Virus record (IMG/VR): IMGVR_UViG_3300037333_000117
Span: 1-33,515 of that record
DNA from: a virus
Direction: 5' to 3' (one strand)
DNA: 33,515 nt
Of this stretch, positions 7,712 to 17,204 are shown piece after piece. Made by a program: the position numbers and the translations under genes. Under the pieces are notes generated by a model. It was not told the origin of the DNA. It did not search any database and saw only the letters and a program-made list of their open reading frames with translations. The stretch's first letter is position 1. Each line of letters begins with the position of its first letter.

Positions 7712-9184
7712 ATGAGAAGTTCTACCAAGTTACCGTTTAAAAGTTTGGTGATTTCGGACTTCACGGGCGGGCTTAATAACGAACAAAGTCCTTATATCAT
7801 AAAATTTAATGAAGCAAGCGTTTTAGAGAATTTTATTGTTGGGTTAAACGGCATAGAAAGGCGGAAAGGTTTTGTTTTTACATCTGCCAAGTTTGGTAAA
7901 ACAATCCAAAACGGTTTTGCCTATCAACCTGGCAAATGGGTTTTTGTTGATGAGGATTGGAATGTTATTTTATATGACCATCAATCTCAAGGATTTAGTG
8001 TTGTTGGGCAAATTACAGGAACGTTAACACCTAAATTTGCCTTCTTTGCTCCGTATATCTGTATTGCAACTGGTGGCTCTCTCTGGCTTTTAGACACAAG
8101 CTCTAACACTTTGACCCTTTCGACAAGCCCAACCGCCAATGACGTTGTTGTTAAAGATGGAAGAGTCTGGATTGGTGGGGGTGACGAACTTTGGGCTTCG
8201 AGAGTGGGCGACCCCACTGATTGGACGAATGTTGCAACAGATGCAAGTTCTGCCCAATTCTTTCAGGTTGGATATAAAGATGGTGGAAGTATAGTTGGCT
8301 TAACATTGCTTTACAATGACATAATTATCTTTAAAACAACAGGAACTTATAGATTTGTTGGTTCTGCTAATGACGCTGCGATTTCAATAGTTTCTCATAA
8401 TAGGACAGCCTTAAATAACACCTCTTACGTTTCTTTTTTTGGTGATGTAATAGTTTACGATAGCCAAGGGGCTTATAGAATATCAACTGTAATGAGATAC
8501 GGCGATTTAAAGATTGACGGCATTGACATAAAGGTTTTAACGTTTTTAAGACAAAATTACGCTGGAAGGATTTTTTATTTACCGTCTCTTGAGGCGGTTG
8601 CTTTCAAACTAAACAAAGGCTTTTTGGTTTACTTTTACAGGTTTAACGCCTGGGGCGTGTGGATAACAGCTAATAATATTAACCTGCTTTTTGATGACGG
8701 TGTTGACTTAATAGGTGTAACTTCAAGGGTTTATTCTTATTCTGGGCTTTGTGATAATGTTGGATTTATAGCCGATGAAAACGGAACCATATATGAAGCA
8801 ACTAATTACATAGCCGATTATCAAGGGGCTTTAGATTATTTTTATGCAACATATAAGGGCAAAAAGATAAACAACGGTTATGACTATTTTGTCAAAAGAA
8901 TTGGCTTTGGTTATGAGGCTGGTAGTGACGGCGATGCTTTTTTGCAAGTTGGGGATGTCGTTTTAAATTTAAACATATCTGTTGGCGTTTCACCGTTTAT
9001 TTATGATGAACAGGATGTTTATATTGCAGACGCTTCTGACAACATAAATACAACCCAATTGGCAAAAGGCTTTGTTCAAAAAAGGCAGGTTAAGCGTTCT
9101 GGCGAAATTGAGGTTATATTTAAGACAAATACTGATTTGAAACTTAATCAAATTGTTGTTGACTATGCAAACTTTGTAAGGTAG
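7712..9184 (+). CDS. Tail hub / nozzle protein (P22 gp10 or T7 gp12-like)
   Basis: 490 aa, almost entirely beta structure. Repeated blade-like segments (for example VVVKDGRVWIGGGDELWASR near 147-166 and LTLLYNDIIIFKTTGTYRFV further on) fit the beta-propeller tail hub that closes the short tail of podoviruses and holds the DNA until ejection. The N-terminal DFTGGLNNEQSPYII is a common opening in this group. No Shine-Dalgarno stronger than GGGTG is seen; the start lies 3 bases after the previous stop. Confidence 0.8.
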   Translation: MRSSTKLPFKSLVISDFTGGLNNEQSPYIIKFNEASVLENFIVGLNGIERRKGFVFTSAKFGKTIQNGFAYQPGKWVFVDEDWNVILYDHQSQGFSVVGQITGTLTPKFAFFAPYICIATGGSLWLLDTSSNTLTLSTSPTANDVVVKDGRVWIGGGDELWASRVGDPTDWTNVATDASSAQFFQVGYKDGGSIVGLTLLYNDIIIFKTTGTYRFVGSANDAAISIVSHNRTALNNTSYVSFFGDVIVYDSQGAYRISTVMRYGDLKIDGIDIKVLTFLRQNYAGRIFYLPSLEAVAFKLNKGFLVYFYRFNAWGVWITANNINLLFDDGVDLIGVTSRVYSYSGLCDNVGFIADENGTIYEATNYIADYQGALDYFYATYKGKKINNGYDYFVKRIGFGYEAGSDGDAFLQVGDVVLNLNISVGVSPFIYDEQDVYIADASDNINTTQLAKGFVQKRQVKRSGEIEVIFKTNTDLKLNQIVVDYANFVR

Positions 9185-9195
9185 GAGGACAAAAG

Positions 9196-9828
9196 ATGGC
9201 GTTATGGAATAAGCAGTATCCTGTTGATACTACGGCTGGTGGTGATACAATATATGACGGATTTGTGAAAGCTGAGAGTGAGTTTGATAACGTTTACGAT
9301 AAACTTAATCAGTTAAGAATCGCAAGAGCAGGAACAACGCCGCCTGCTGATGCAGAAGTTAATGAATTGTGGCTTGACACTTCCGTTACGCCGCCGATTT
9401 TAAAAAGGTATGACGGAACAAGTTGGGTTGATGTAGAGCCAGCAGATTTGATTCTCTCTAAGATTTTAACAGTTGATGGTGAAGGAAGTGGGCTTGATGC
9501 TGATTTGATAAGGGGGTTGCCAGGGGATTTTACAAACAGTATAGTGAGTTCAGGTTATCAAAAGTTACCAAGCGGATTAATTATTCAATGGGGTCAAGTT
9601 ACTAACGATGGAACAGGTTTGCTTTCTGTTACATTTCCAATCGCTTTTCCAAATGCTTGTTTTAGTGTTACTTATTCAGACACTGTTGGTATTGTCCCGA
9701 GTGCGGCACATACAACTTATATTAATAATATAACAACGACTGGTATGCAGGTTGATATAAATAATAGTGATGGAGCTGCTAATACAGATACTGGCATTGT
9801 GGTTAGTTGGATAGCAATAGGTTATTAA
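9196..9828 (+). CDS. Tail fibre protein, gp53-like C-terminal receptor-binding domain
   Basis: 210 aa. Residues 1-100 hold a short virion-attachment region with a typical fibre segment (NELWLDTSVTPPILKRYDG). The C-terminal domain from about 118 (GYQKLPSGLIIQWGQ ... WIAIGY) matches the phage gp53-like fibre tip that ends in an IGY tail and trimerises. It probably contacts the host surface. It is followed by a fibre-assembly-type gene. RBS TAGGAGGAC. Short for a fibre, so it may be a tip or short tail spike. Confidence 0.8.
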   Translation: MALWNKQYPVDTTAGGDTIYDGFVKAESEFDNVYDKLNQLRIARAGTTPPADAEVNELWLDTSVTPPILKRYDGTSWVDVEPADLILSKILTVDGEGSGLDADLIRGLPGDFTNSIVSSGYQKLPSGLIIQWGQVTNDGTGLLSVTFPIAFPNACFSVTYSDTVGIVPSAAHTTYINNITTTGMQVDINNSDGAANTDTGIVVSWIAIGY

Positions 9829-9838
9829 GGAGGTAAAC

Positions 9839-10315
9839 ATGAAATATGCTCTTTTTGATGAGAATGGTTTACCAAAAGCGTTTTATGATAAAGACATTCA
9901 CGGCGACAAAGTTCCACAGGAAGTAATAGAAATTACGGACGAACAGTGGCTTGAGTTTATAAACAATCAAGGCAGAAGAAGGTGGGATTTTGAAAACAAG
10001 CAAGTTGTGCCCTATGAGCCACCTAAACCGAGTTTAGAGGAATTTAGAAATATTGTCAACGACCTTAGAAAAAGGAAGGTTGCCTCTCTTCTCTCAAAAA
10101 CAGATTACGTTATAATCAAGTTGCAGGAAGCTAAAACGCTTGGGGATGATGATTTATACAACGAGCTTTTGCAAAAATATCAGCAAGTTCTTCAAGAGCG
10201 TGAAGAGATAAGACAATGGAACGACGGCATTAAACAAAAAATATTTAGTGCCGCAACGGTTGAAGAGCTTGAGGAAATCAAAAAGGAGATAGAGAGTTAC
10301 AAGAATGATACCTAA
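9839..10315 (+). CDS. Tail fibre assembly-type protein
   Basis: 158 aa. The N-terminal MKYALFDENGLPKAFYDKDI and ITDEQWLEFINNQGRRRWD are typical of tail fibre assembly or accessory proteins encoded directly after fibre genes. The C-terminus (about 60-158) is a long charged helical region with the TDYVIIKLQEAK pattern also usual there. It probably acts as a chaperone or as a small fibre cap. RBS AAGGAGGTAAAC. It overlaps the next gene by 11 bases. Confidence 0.75.
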   Translation: MKYALFDENGLPKAFYDKDIHGDKVPQEVIEITDEQWLEFINNQGRRRWDFENKQVVPYEPPKPSLEEFRNIVNDLRKRKVASLLSKTDYVIIKLQEAKTLGDDDLYNELLQKYQQVLQEREEIRQWNDGIKQKIFSAATVEELEEIKKEIESYKNDT

Positions 10316-10637
10316 AGAATGGCTTGAGGACTACTTTAAAAAATCAGGCGACACAGAAATAGATAAAAGTGGCAATCTTGTTGTTCTTCCATTCGGTTTC
10401 TGTGTGTGGACTATAAACGAAAATGGCGATTTATTACTTCTTCAAGTTTATGTTACCAAAGGGCAGGGTAACGGCAGAAAAATGGATGCTTTCACGATAG
10501 AACTTGCGAAAAGGATTAGTGCTAAAAAGATAGTGTTTGCTACCAAAAGAAATCCAAAGGGTTTTATACGAAAATACGGCTATAACCTTGTCGGATATAT
10601 CCTTGAAAAAGAGGTGAAAAATGAGCAGTGTTGTTAA
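10305..10637 (+). CDS. GNAT-like protein in the ejection cluster
   Basis: 110 aa. The text VTKGQGNGRKMDAFTIELAK followed by KKIVFATKRNPKGFIRKYGY resembles the core of GNAT acyltransferases: an acyl-CoA loop of the QGxGRG type (here GQGNGRK, imperfect) and the terminal RN..F..K.GY block. T7 gp13, an internal virion protein, is also GNAT-like and sits in the same relative place, so a virion role is reasonable. It overlaps the next gene by 17 bases. Catalytic activity is uncertain. Confidence 0.6.
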   Translation: MIPKEWLEDYFKKSGDTEIDKSGNLVVLPFGFCVWTINENGDLLLLQVYVTKGQGNGRKMDAFTIELAKRISAKKIVFATKRNPKGFIRKYGYNLVGYILEKEVKNEQCC

Positions 10638-11205
10638 GGGCGTTAAAAAACTATTTTTTGGTGAATCACCGAAATTAGAGACATATTACCCCTCTGTGCC
10701 AGCGCCATCTGCCACAGAAAAGTGGTTGAGCGACCAAATTAAAAGCCAATATGAAGGTTTGCTGCCAAACATAAATCTTGGAACTGCATTTTCTAATGCG
10801 AAAACAGCCCTTTCTTCCATTGCTGCTGGTGAATTGCCACAAAGTTACCAGGACGCTTTAAATTCTTTTATTAAAACCCAGATGGGCGGCTTGCTTTCTA
10901 ATTACGCAAGGCGTGGTATTTTAAATTCTTCACTAACAGAAAAAGCCATTTCCGATACCCTTATGCGTGCTAACGATTTAAGAGCTAACTACCTATCGCA
11001 AGCAGCAAACCTCGCAATGCAACCCTATCAACTTTCCGCAAGTGCATTACAAATGCCTTATGACTGGTATAGAACACTTATGTCCGCAAGATATAGCTTG
11101 CGTTCACAGCCTTACGTAAGTGGTGGAAGTTCAGGACTGTTAGGTGGGCTTGTCGGTGGTTTGGGTAGGGCTGCTGGTGGTTGGCTTGCTGGTAAAATCT
11201 TTTAA
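10621..11205 (+). CDS. Virion ejection protein with glycine-rich C-terminal membrane segment
   Basis: 194 aa. A helical middle (NYARRGILNSSLTEKAISDT at about 96-115) is typical of phage internal or injection proteins. The C-terminal 25 residues are a Gly-rich, amphipathic stretch (GLLGGLVGGLGRAAGG) that could insert into a membrane. I read it as an ejection protein delivered with the DNA. RBS AGAGGTGAAAA; the start lies inside the previous gene. No enzyme motifs were seen. Confidence 0.65.
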   Translation: MSSVVKGVKKLFFGESPKLETYYPSVPAPSATEKWLSDQIKSQYEGLLPNINLGTAFSNAKTALSSIAAGELPQSYQDALNSFIKTQMGGLLSNYARRGILNSSLTEKAISDTLMRANDLRANYLSQAANLAMQPYQLSASALQMPYDWYRTLMSARYSLRSQPYVSGGSSGLLGGLVGGLGRAAGGWLAGKIF

Positions 11206-11217
11206 TTCGGGGGCATA

Positions 11218-12294
11218 ATGTTTGTTTTACAGGATAAATACGGAATGTGGGCAAATGCCTTTAATCAGGGGTTGCTTCAAGGGTTGCAAGATGCCTACAA
11301 AAGAAAATTAATGGAATACCAAAATCAGCTTGCGGAAGAAAGAGCAAAGCAGGCTTTTAATATATGGAAACAACAAAGGGATTACTTGCTCCAGCAGGAA
11401 GAACAGAAAAGGCAACAACTTCTTAATCATATTTTAGGGCAGCAAGTTGACGTTCCGCAACTTACAGAGCCGAAGTCAGAACCATTAAGCAGGCAGTTTG
11501 ACGTTTCTTTTACACAGCCAAAAACCCTAACTGAAACTCTTGCTAAAAACGTTTCTCTAACTGGCCAACCGCAGCAGCTATTTAGCGATTTAAAACTTGG
11601 TGACGTTACCACCAAAAGAGAATATGTGGGCGGGTTGTTAAGCGACCTTGTCAACAAAAATCCGATGCTTGCGGATATGATAAAGGCAGAAGTTTATGGA
11701 ATACAGATACCTTACGTGAGACCAAAGGTTGCTGGCTTTAAGGTTTTGGATACTGGTGAAAAACTAATTCCGACCGTGATTATGAGTGATGGACGGGTTA
11801 TTATTCCAGGCGAATTTGTTAAGTCTTTATCGCCTAAAGATAGGGAATGGCTTAAAACAAAGAGAAAAGAGCTTGGTGTTAAAATCCAGATGCTTAAAAA
11901 CAAAGAAGCCTTAAATGCGTTTAACACTTGGTATAAACAACAAATGCTTAACCTAAATAAACAAAGGGTTAAGGCTGAACAGGAAAGAGTAAATATCCTA
12001 AAGCAAAAAACACAGAGAACAAACGCAAAACAACCAACACCTGACACACTCTGGCAAAAAGCAGTTAGGCTTGTTAAAACAAAATACGGCATTGAGCCAG
12101 TTAAAGATATAACAGGCGAAATAGTAATCAAGAATCTCTACACAGGCGAAACGTTAGACCCTCAAACATATCAACAAATGGTTGAGCAGGCTTATAGGGA
12201 AATAACTGGGCAAGAACCACCCAAACAACCCCAACAACCAATCCAAACCCCTCAATCAGTTGAGAGATTCTTATCCAACTGGGGGATTAAATAA
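11218..12294 (+). CDS. Internal virion / ejection protein, coiled coil
   Basis: 358 aa, rich in Gln and Lys. Residues about 20-75 and 205-265 are long coiled-coil helices, with a small beta-type region between (IQIPYVRPKVAGFKVLD) and a Pro/Gln-rich linker before the end. It has no catalytic motif. Its place between two ejection-type genes and its one-base overlap (TAATG) with the 1233-aa gene make a T7 gp14/15-like internal core protein the best reading. The start follows GGGGG at 11208-11213. Confidence 0.6.
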   Translation: MFVLQDKYGMWANAFNQGLLQGLQDAYKRKLMEYQNQLAEERAKQAFNIWKQQRDYLLQQEEQKRQQLLNHILGQQVDVPQLTEPKSEPLSRQFDVSFTQPKTLTETLAKNVSLTGQPQQLFSDLKLGDVTTKREYVGGLLSDLVNKNPMLADMIKAEVYGIQIPYVRPKVAGFKVLDTGEKLIPTVIMSDGRVIIPGEFVKSLSPKDREWLKTKRKELGVKIQMLKNKEALNAFNTWYKQQMLNLNKQRVKAEQERVNILKQKTQRTNAKQPTPDTLWQKAVRLVKTKYGIEPVKDITGEIVIKNLYTGETLDPQTYQQMVEQAYREITGQEPPKQPQQPIQTPQSVERFLSNWGIK

Positions 12295-15200
12295 TGGGAA
12301 TTCTTGATATATTTGACGAGGGTAAGCAAGTTAAAGATACACAAGAGCAATTAAGAAATTTTATCATAGATGCCTCTAACCAAATTCCAGAGCTTAAACC
12401 TTATGCCGATAAAATAGCGCAAAAAGTTCAGAGTTTGCACGGCGACCAGCTTTTAATGTTTCTTGACGATATGGTAAAAAATACGCCTTCATTAAAACCT
12501 TATGCCAATAAAATTATTTCCAAGTTTGCTGGTGCTGGTGGTATAACCGAATCTAACATTCAGCCCGAAACTGCAGTTGCTGGCGGGCTTGTTGGTGGCG
12601 CAAGTGCTGGCGGTGTTATTGGTGCTATAAAGGGTGCTGCTTCTGCGCTTGCCACAGAACCAATTTGGGGTGAGGCTTATACCGCTTATGAAAATGTTGT
12701 TAGGAAAAAACTACCCGATTGGCTTAAAGTGCCTGCCGATGTTGCAGTTAATTTCCTAATCGGTCATCTTGTTGGCAAGCTGGGGCAGAAGGGTGAGGAA
12801 ATAACACAAAAGGTTGTATCTAAAATACCAAAAGAAAAGCCAATATCAATTGATGATGTTCATAATATTCTCAAAGAAGTAGAGCAAGAAGCTACCAAAA
12901 CAGGGGACAAGGAAACCGCAAAAGCCATTCAGCAGGCTAAACAGGAGATAACGCCTGAGCAATGGCAAAGGGTGGTTAGGGATATAACGCAGAAAGTTAG
13001 AGAGAAACAACCGCCGAAGCAGTCAATTGAAGATGTTGTTGATGATGTTTCGGACATAAGACCACCAGAGCCGACGCCGAAAGAGAAAATAACCAAGCAG
13101 ATAAAAGATGTGATGCGAAAACAAACTGAGGATGTGCCAAATTCGCCAGGGGTTTATAAACCAACATATACGGTAAAGTCTTCTCAAGAAGAAGGCAATA
13201 TAGTATTCAAACAAATAAAAGATTTAACGAGCAGAATAAAAAGAACAACAAAGACACCGGTTGTTAGGTTGTCGGCTGAATATGAAATTGAAGGTAAACC
13301 TGTAACATTGCATATATACAGAAGTAAACGCATTTCTACAATTGAGTTAGAAGGTAATACACTTCCGATAAAAGAAAAGCTAAAAGAACTTGGTTTTAAA
13401 TGGGACGGTAATAGATGGGTTAAAGAGACAACCTTTGAGGATATTGGTAAAGCGTTAGAGAATGTTGAAAAAATAGGGTTTAAAAATCTTAAACAGGTTG
13501 TAGAAAAAGTTACCGACGATGCACAGTCTGGAATAACTTATTCAACATTAAATAGAGTCCAAGACAATATTAAGCAGTTTACAAAAAAACATCCTGAAAT
13601 AAAACTTTACTCTGGCATCAACCCCCTAAAAGCCTTTGACGCCTTCCATTCTATAATCCGAAGCCTTGACGAAAAATACGGCGACAACAAAGTCCTTTAT
13701 GCAATCCGCCAATTTGCCCGTAAATACTTGGGCGCTGATAAATACGGCTTGCCTTTTCTATCTGAAGAAAGAGAAAATCAACTGATAGATTCTCTTTACG
13801 GCAAAGCAAGACCAATTTACGCTTCCAACATCGAAAAAGGAAAGACTTATGTTGACGCCATTAAAAACTGGATAGGACATAAAAACATAACAGATGGTTT
13901 TGTAATTGAATATCTGGAATCGCCAGAATTTAGGCAGAAGGTTAGAATTGCCTCACAGAAAAACCCTATCTTAAAAGAAATAGCCGATAAGCTGGACGTT
14001 GTTAATAAGCATATAGACGACCTTTCCGAAGAATACTATCAGCGTGGGTTTATAGGCAAAAAGCAGAGAGACAAATGGCAGGGCAGATATCTATCAAGAA
14101 TTTACGATATAGACGAAAAGGCTGGAATTGACAGCCTTGCCAGATTTAGACAGGCTGAAATAAAGAGCGGTAGAAAAATTGAAAACATAATGGCGTTGCC
14201 TGAAGAAGAAAGACGTAAACTTGGATACGTTGAAGATGCTCCTCTTGCCGTTTTAGACACCATTTCTAAAGCCGCCAAAAACATTGCCCTTGATGAGTGG
14301 TATAGAGATATAATCAAAATGCCTGAGCTTGTTCATCAGGATTTTGTTGTTAAGATACCAGAAGAGATTAGAAAAATTAAACCCAAACTTCCCGAATATG
14401 CATCGCCTTATTGGGTTAAAAACAGGCTGATTAAAAACTTACACCAAGAGGGTATAAGCAATGAGCTTTTGCGTAAGTTGGCGAAAGAGGCAAGAGAAAA
14501 GATAAAGGCAATTGAACAAAACGAAGAAGCACTTAAAAAAGCTGGTTGGGCTTCTTTGGGCGACAAACAAAAACTGCGTTACGGGATTCTTTCTGGTTTG
14601 CCTGTTAAAGATAAATTTGCTGGTTGGTTGAAAGGTTTCACAAGCATTACAGACGACCCCGAAGGCGTTTTTAACGCACTTGATAAAGCAATGACAACGT
14701 GGATTTCTTTGTTTAAAACCGCCAAAGTGCCTCTTAACGTTCAGGCGCTTCCACGCAACTGGGTTTCTAACATCTTTCAATGGTATTACTCAGGGGCTAA
14801 TCGTCCATTAAGTTACTTTATGAGGGCGTTAAAAGAGATAAAGACAAACGGCAAATTTTATCAGCTTGCAAAAGAAAATGGACTATTCCACACAAACTTT
14901 ACAGACGAAGAAATAATGAGAGTTTTAAATGAGTTGCACAGCAAAAGTAAAAACAAATTCATCAAGGCGATTACATCAATCTACAAGGCAAAGACTATTG
15001 ATTCCATGATAAAACTCTATTCTGCCGTTGATGATGTTTGGAAACTTGCCAGAATGATTTATGCTTTAGAGCGTGAGAAAAAAGGAATAACCCAGGCAAT
15101 AAGAACTGCACAAGACGCTCATTTTGATTATTCGCTTGTTGGCAATATTATAAGGGCTATGAGAGACCCGAACATAAAGCACGGAACGGCATTAAAGCTA

Positions 15201-15995
15201 ATTGCCCCTCTATTCCCAACTTATATGCAAAAGTCTTGGGCTTATCTAATAGAGTCTTTAACCAAGAGACCATTCCAGACATCGCTTGTTTTGGCAGCAC
15301 CAATTTTATTGGCTCACAAAATAAAACAAATACTTGAGGAAAAATATGGCAAGGACACAGTAGAAAAGGCCTACAAATATATGCCAGAATACTTACCGAA
15401 AGATACAACGATTGTTTGGTCAAAAGACGGAAAAAATTGGTTCTACATTCCAATAACCTACATTTTGCCTCACGGCTGGCTTGTTGAAACTGCCGAGGAT
15501 TTAGCAAGCGGTGATTTGACGGAAGCTGGCAAAGATATCGGTGCAATGGGATTACCGATTTACACGTTGGTTGATATTATGAAAAACCAAGATAGACTTG
15601 GACGTCCGATTTACAAAGATTACGATGCCACCCTTGCTAAAATGGGCGATTGGAAAGCAAAAGGTGAAGTTGCCAAAGATGTTTTAGGCTACATTTGGCA
15701 ACAAACTCTTGAGCCTGGAACTTTAACAAACTTGAGGCATTTAAGAGAAACCAAACATCCTGTTTTGCCCCGTCTTGCAGGACAGCCAGTTTATGAGTAT
15801 AATATATCGGAACTTGAGCGTTGGAAAGCATTAGAACTTAAACAAAAAATCAATGAGATTAAGAAAGATATGGTGAGAATTCAAGGGCAGTATAAAAAAG
15901 GACAAATAACAAAAGAGGAAAGAAATAAAGCTCTCAAAGAACTCAAACAAAAAATCAGAGAACTTGTTGAAGGGTATAAAAATGAATTGCGTTAG
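12294..15995 (+). CDS. Large internal virion / ejection protein
   Basis: 1233 aa, the longest gene. Residues 31-42 and 64-75 repeat a PxLKPYAxKI motif. Residues 95-121 form a Gly/Ala zipper (AVAGGLVGGASAGGVIGAIK) that could span a membrane. Near 363-379 there is a LKELGFKWDGNRW segment seen in diverse mobile-element proteins. The second half is helical, with PLNVQALPRNWVSNIFQW near 812-830, typical of large phage internal proteins, and a coiled-coil C-terminus. It probably enters the host to form a conduit, as T7 gp16 does. No transglycosylase catalytic motif was found in it. Confidence 0.7.
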   Translation: MGILDIFDEGKQVKDTQEQLRNFIIDASNQIPELKPYADKIAQKVQSLHGDQLLMFLDDMVKNTPSLKPYANKIISKFAGAGGITESNIQPETAVAGGLVGGASAGGVIGAIKGAASALATEPIWGEAYTAYENVVRKKLPDWLKVPADVAVNFLIGHLVGKLGQKGEEITQKVVSKIPKEKPISIDDVHNILKEVEQEATKTGDKETAKAIQQAKQEITPEQWQRVVRDITQKVREKQPPKQSIEDVVDDVSDIRPPEPTPKEKITKQIKDVMRKQTEDVPNSPGVYKPTYTVKSSQEEGNIVFKQIKDLTSRIKRTTKTPVVRLSAEYEIEGKPVTLHIYRSKRISTIELEGNTLPIKEKLKELGFKWDGNRWVKETTFEDIGKALENVEKIGFKNLKQVVEKVTDDAQSGITYSTLNRVQDNIKQFTKKHPEIKLYSGINPLKAFDAFHSIIRSLDEKYGDNKVLYAIRQFARKYLGADKYGLPFLSEERENQLIDSLYGKARPIYASNIEKGKTYVDAIKNWIGHKNITDGFVIEYLESPEFRQKVRIASQKNPILKEIADKLDVVNKHIDDLSEEYYQRGFIGKKQRDKWQGRYLSRIYDIDEKAGIDSLARFRQAEIKSGRKIENIMALPEEERRKLGYVEDAPLAVLDTISKAAKNIALDEWYRDIIKMPELVHQDFVVKIPEEIRKIKPKLPEYASPYWVKNRLIKNLHQEGISNELLRKLAKEAREKIKAIEQNEEALKKAGWASLGDKQKLRYGILSGLPVKDKFAGWLKGFTSITDDPEGVFNALDKAMTTWISLFKTAKVPLNVQALPRNWVSNIFQWYYSGANRPLSYFMRALKEIKTNGKFYQLAKENGLFHTNFTDEEIMRVLNELHSKSKNKFIKAITSIYKAKTIDSMIKLYSAVDDVWKLARMIYALEREKKGITQAIRTAQDAHFDYSLVGNIIRAMRDPNIKHGTALKLIAPLFPTYMQKSWAYLIESLTKRPFQTSLVLAAPILLAHKIKQILEEKYGKDTVEKAYKYMPEYLPKDTTIVWSKDGKNWFYIPITYILPHGWLVETAEDLASGDLTEAGKDIGAMGLPIYTLVDIMKNQDRLGRPIYKDYDATLAKMGDWKAKGEVAKDVLGYIWQQTLEPGTLTNLRHLRETKHPVLPRLAGQPVYEYNISELERWKALELKQKINEIKKDMVRIQGQYKKGQITKEERNKALKELKQKIRELVEGYKNELR

Positions 15996-16542
15996 CGGAT
16001 TATTTTGGCTTATAGGCAGGGGATTTTTAACTATTCCTAAAAAGCTGTTTTCTTTTTTACTCTTCCCCCTTGTCTATCCTTTCAGAAATAAAATCTGGCG
16101 AAGCACTAACGCCTACTCTCAAACAAGATGGGAAATAAATAAGGTTTTAAAGAAAAACAAAGGCTGGAAGTTTCTTGTTTGGTGCTTCTTTGATGACAGC
16201 ATCTATTCAGATTTCCAAAAAGACTACCATCCTTATAAACATAAAAGTAAAGTAGTGGAATTTCTTTGCTCTAAGGTGGGTTTTTGTGATTTCCTCAGAA
16301 GCTGGTATTGGGCGGGTTTGAGGAACACATCAAACAATTTGAGCCACTACTTAGCCTGGAAGGTTGGGGAATTTCAAAAAGTTATTAAAACTTGTGTTGA
16401 AAACAAGCACATTGTTTATGTGATTAAACAATTTTCCAATTGCCAGCGTCCCTACCTTGAAATAAAAATTGGTGGACTTGTTTTAAATATCGGGTGGCTA
16501 AATAACGGAAAGTTTGAAGGACCGAAAATTAGAAGGGGTTAG
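15982..16542 (+). CDS. Membrane-associated phage protein, DUF7338-like
   Basis: 186 aa. The N-terminus is hydrophobic (GLFWLIGRGFLTIPKKLFSF) and could anchor to the membrane. The middle has DDSIYSDFQKDYHP and SWYWAGLRNTSNNLSHYLAW, a W..LRN..NN pattern I associate with a widespread uncharacterised phage family (tentatively DUF7338). It overlaps the large virion gene by 14 bases; an in-frame TTG 18 bases upstream is less likely than the ATG behind GAAGGG. The nearby lysis genes hint at an envelope role, unproven. Confidence 0.6.
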   Translation: MNCVSGLFWLIGRGFLTIPKKLFSFLLFPLVYPFRNKIWRSTNAYSQTRWEINKVLKKNKGWKFLVWCFFDDSIYSDFQKDYHPYKHKSKVVEFLCSKVGFCDFLRSWYWAGLRNTSNNLSHYLAWKVGEFQKVIKTCVENKHIVYVIKQFSNCQRPYLEIKIGGLVLNIGWLNNGKFEGPKIRRG

Positions 16543-16544
16543 TT

Positions 16545-16961
16545 ATGGGCTTAATAGACTTCTCTCTTGGCGACATAGGACAGCTTTTTAAAGACATAAG
16601 AGAAGCCATAACGGGTAAGGGAATAGAGGACCCAAACAAGCGTGCAGAAATTGAATATAAACTTTCGCAATTAGAATTTGCTCTCAAACAAGGGCAAATT
16701 GAGATAAATAAAGCCGAAGCCTCTAATCCAAACTGGTTTGTTGCAGGCTGGCGTCCATTCATCGGCTGGATAGGTGGTTTTGCCCTTGGTTATCAATTTA
16801 TATTCCAACCACTTATAATTTGGGGAACAAAAATAGCTGGTTATAACATACAACCACCATCTCTTGAAACTGGAATGCTCTTTAACCTCATTCTTGCAAT
16901 GCTGGGACTTGGTGGGTTCAGAACCCTTGAAAAAATGAAAGGTGTTCAGGATAGACATTAG
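16545..16961 (+). CDS. Holin, 3TM superfamily type
   Basis: 138 aa. A charged N-terminal half is followed by ASNPNWFVAGWRPFIGWIGG (about 63-82), a hallmark of the 3TM holin family also found in gene transfer agents. Two to three hydrophobic segments follow (FALGYQFIFQPLIIWG and MLFNLILAMLGLGGF), ending in a short charged tail. It would form the inner-membrane lesion that lets the endolysin reach the peptidoglycan. It is upstream of an XhlA-like gene and a GH108 endolysin, completing a lysis cassette. RBS AGAAGGGG. Confidence 0.85.
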   Translation: MGLIDFSLGDIGQLFKDIREAITGKGIEDPNKRAEIEYKLSQLEFALKQGQIEINKAEASNPNWFVAGWRPFIGWIGGFALGYQFIFQPLIIWGTKIAGYNIQPPSLETGMLFNLILAMLGLGGFRTLEKMKGVQDRH

Positions 16962-16971
16962 GGGGTTCACG

Positions 16972-17202
16972 ATGGCAATTGACACAGAAAAACTACTACT
17001 TGAAATTTATGGAACTGTGCAGGAAATAAAGGCAAGGCTTGACAGTATGGAAAACGAACAGAACAAGCACAGGGCTGGAATGAATGATTTTGAAGTGAGA
17101 CTTTCTAAACTTGAAAGAATAGTTTATGCAGGTATTGCTATTGTTGCAATAATTGAGCCAATTGTTTTTGAGATAATTAAACATTATATCAGTAGGTTGT
17201 AA
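16972..17202 (+). CDS. XhlA-like lysis accessory protein
   Basis: 76 aa. An N-terminal coiled coil (TVQEIKARLDSMENEQNKHR) is followed by a single C-terminal transmembrane segment (VYAGIAIVAIIEPIVF) and a short tail, the layout of XhlA-type membrane proteins that work with holins. An in-frame GTG 30 bases upstream lies inside the holin gene, but the ATG has TAGGGGG at a good distance. It lies between holin and endolysin. An alternative is a divergent holin partner or spanin-like protein. Confidence 0.7.
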   Translation: MAIDTEKLLLEIYGTVQEIKARLDSMENEQNKHRAGMNDFEVRLSKLERIVYAGIAIVAIIEPIVFEIIKHYISRL

Positions 17203-17204
17203 AA

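Noticed and set aside
14439-15546. Long - strand frames opposite the 1233-aa virion gene (113 and 129 aa)
   Set aside because: Antisense shadows; Cys/Phe/Leu-rich composition, no binding sites, and the + strand is a continuous gene.
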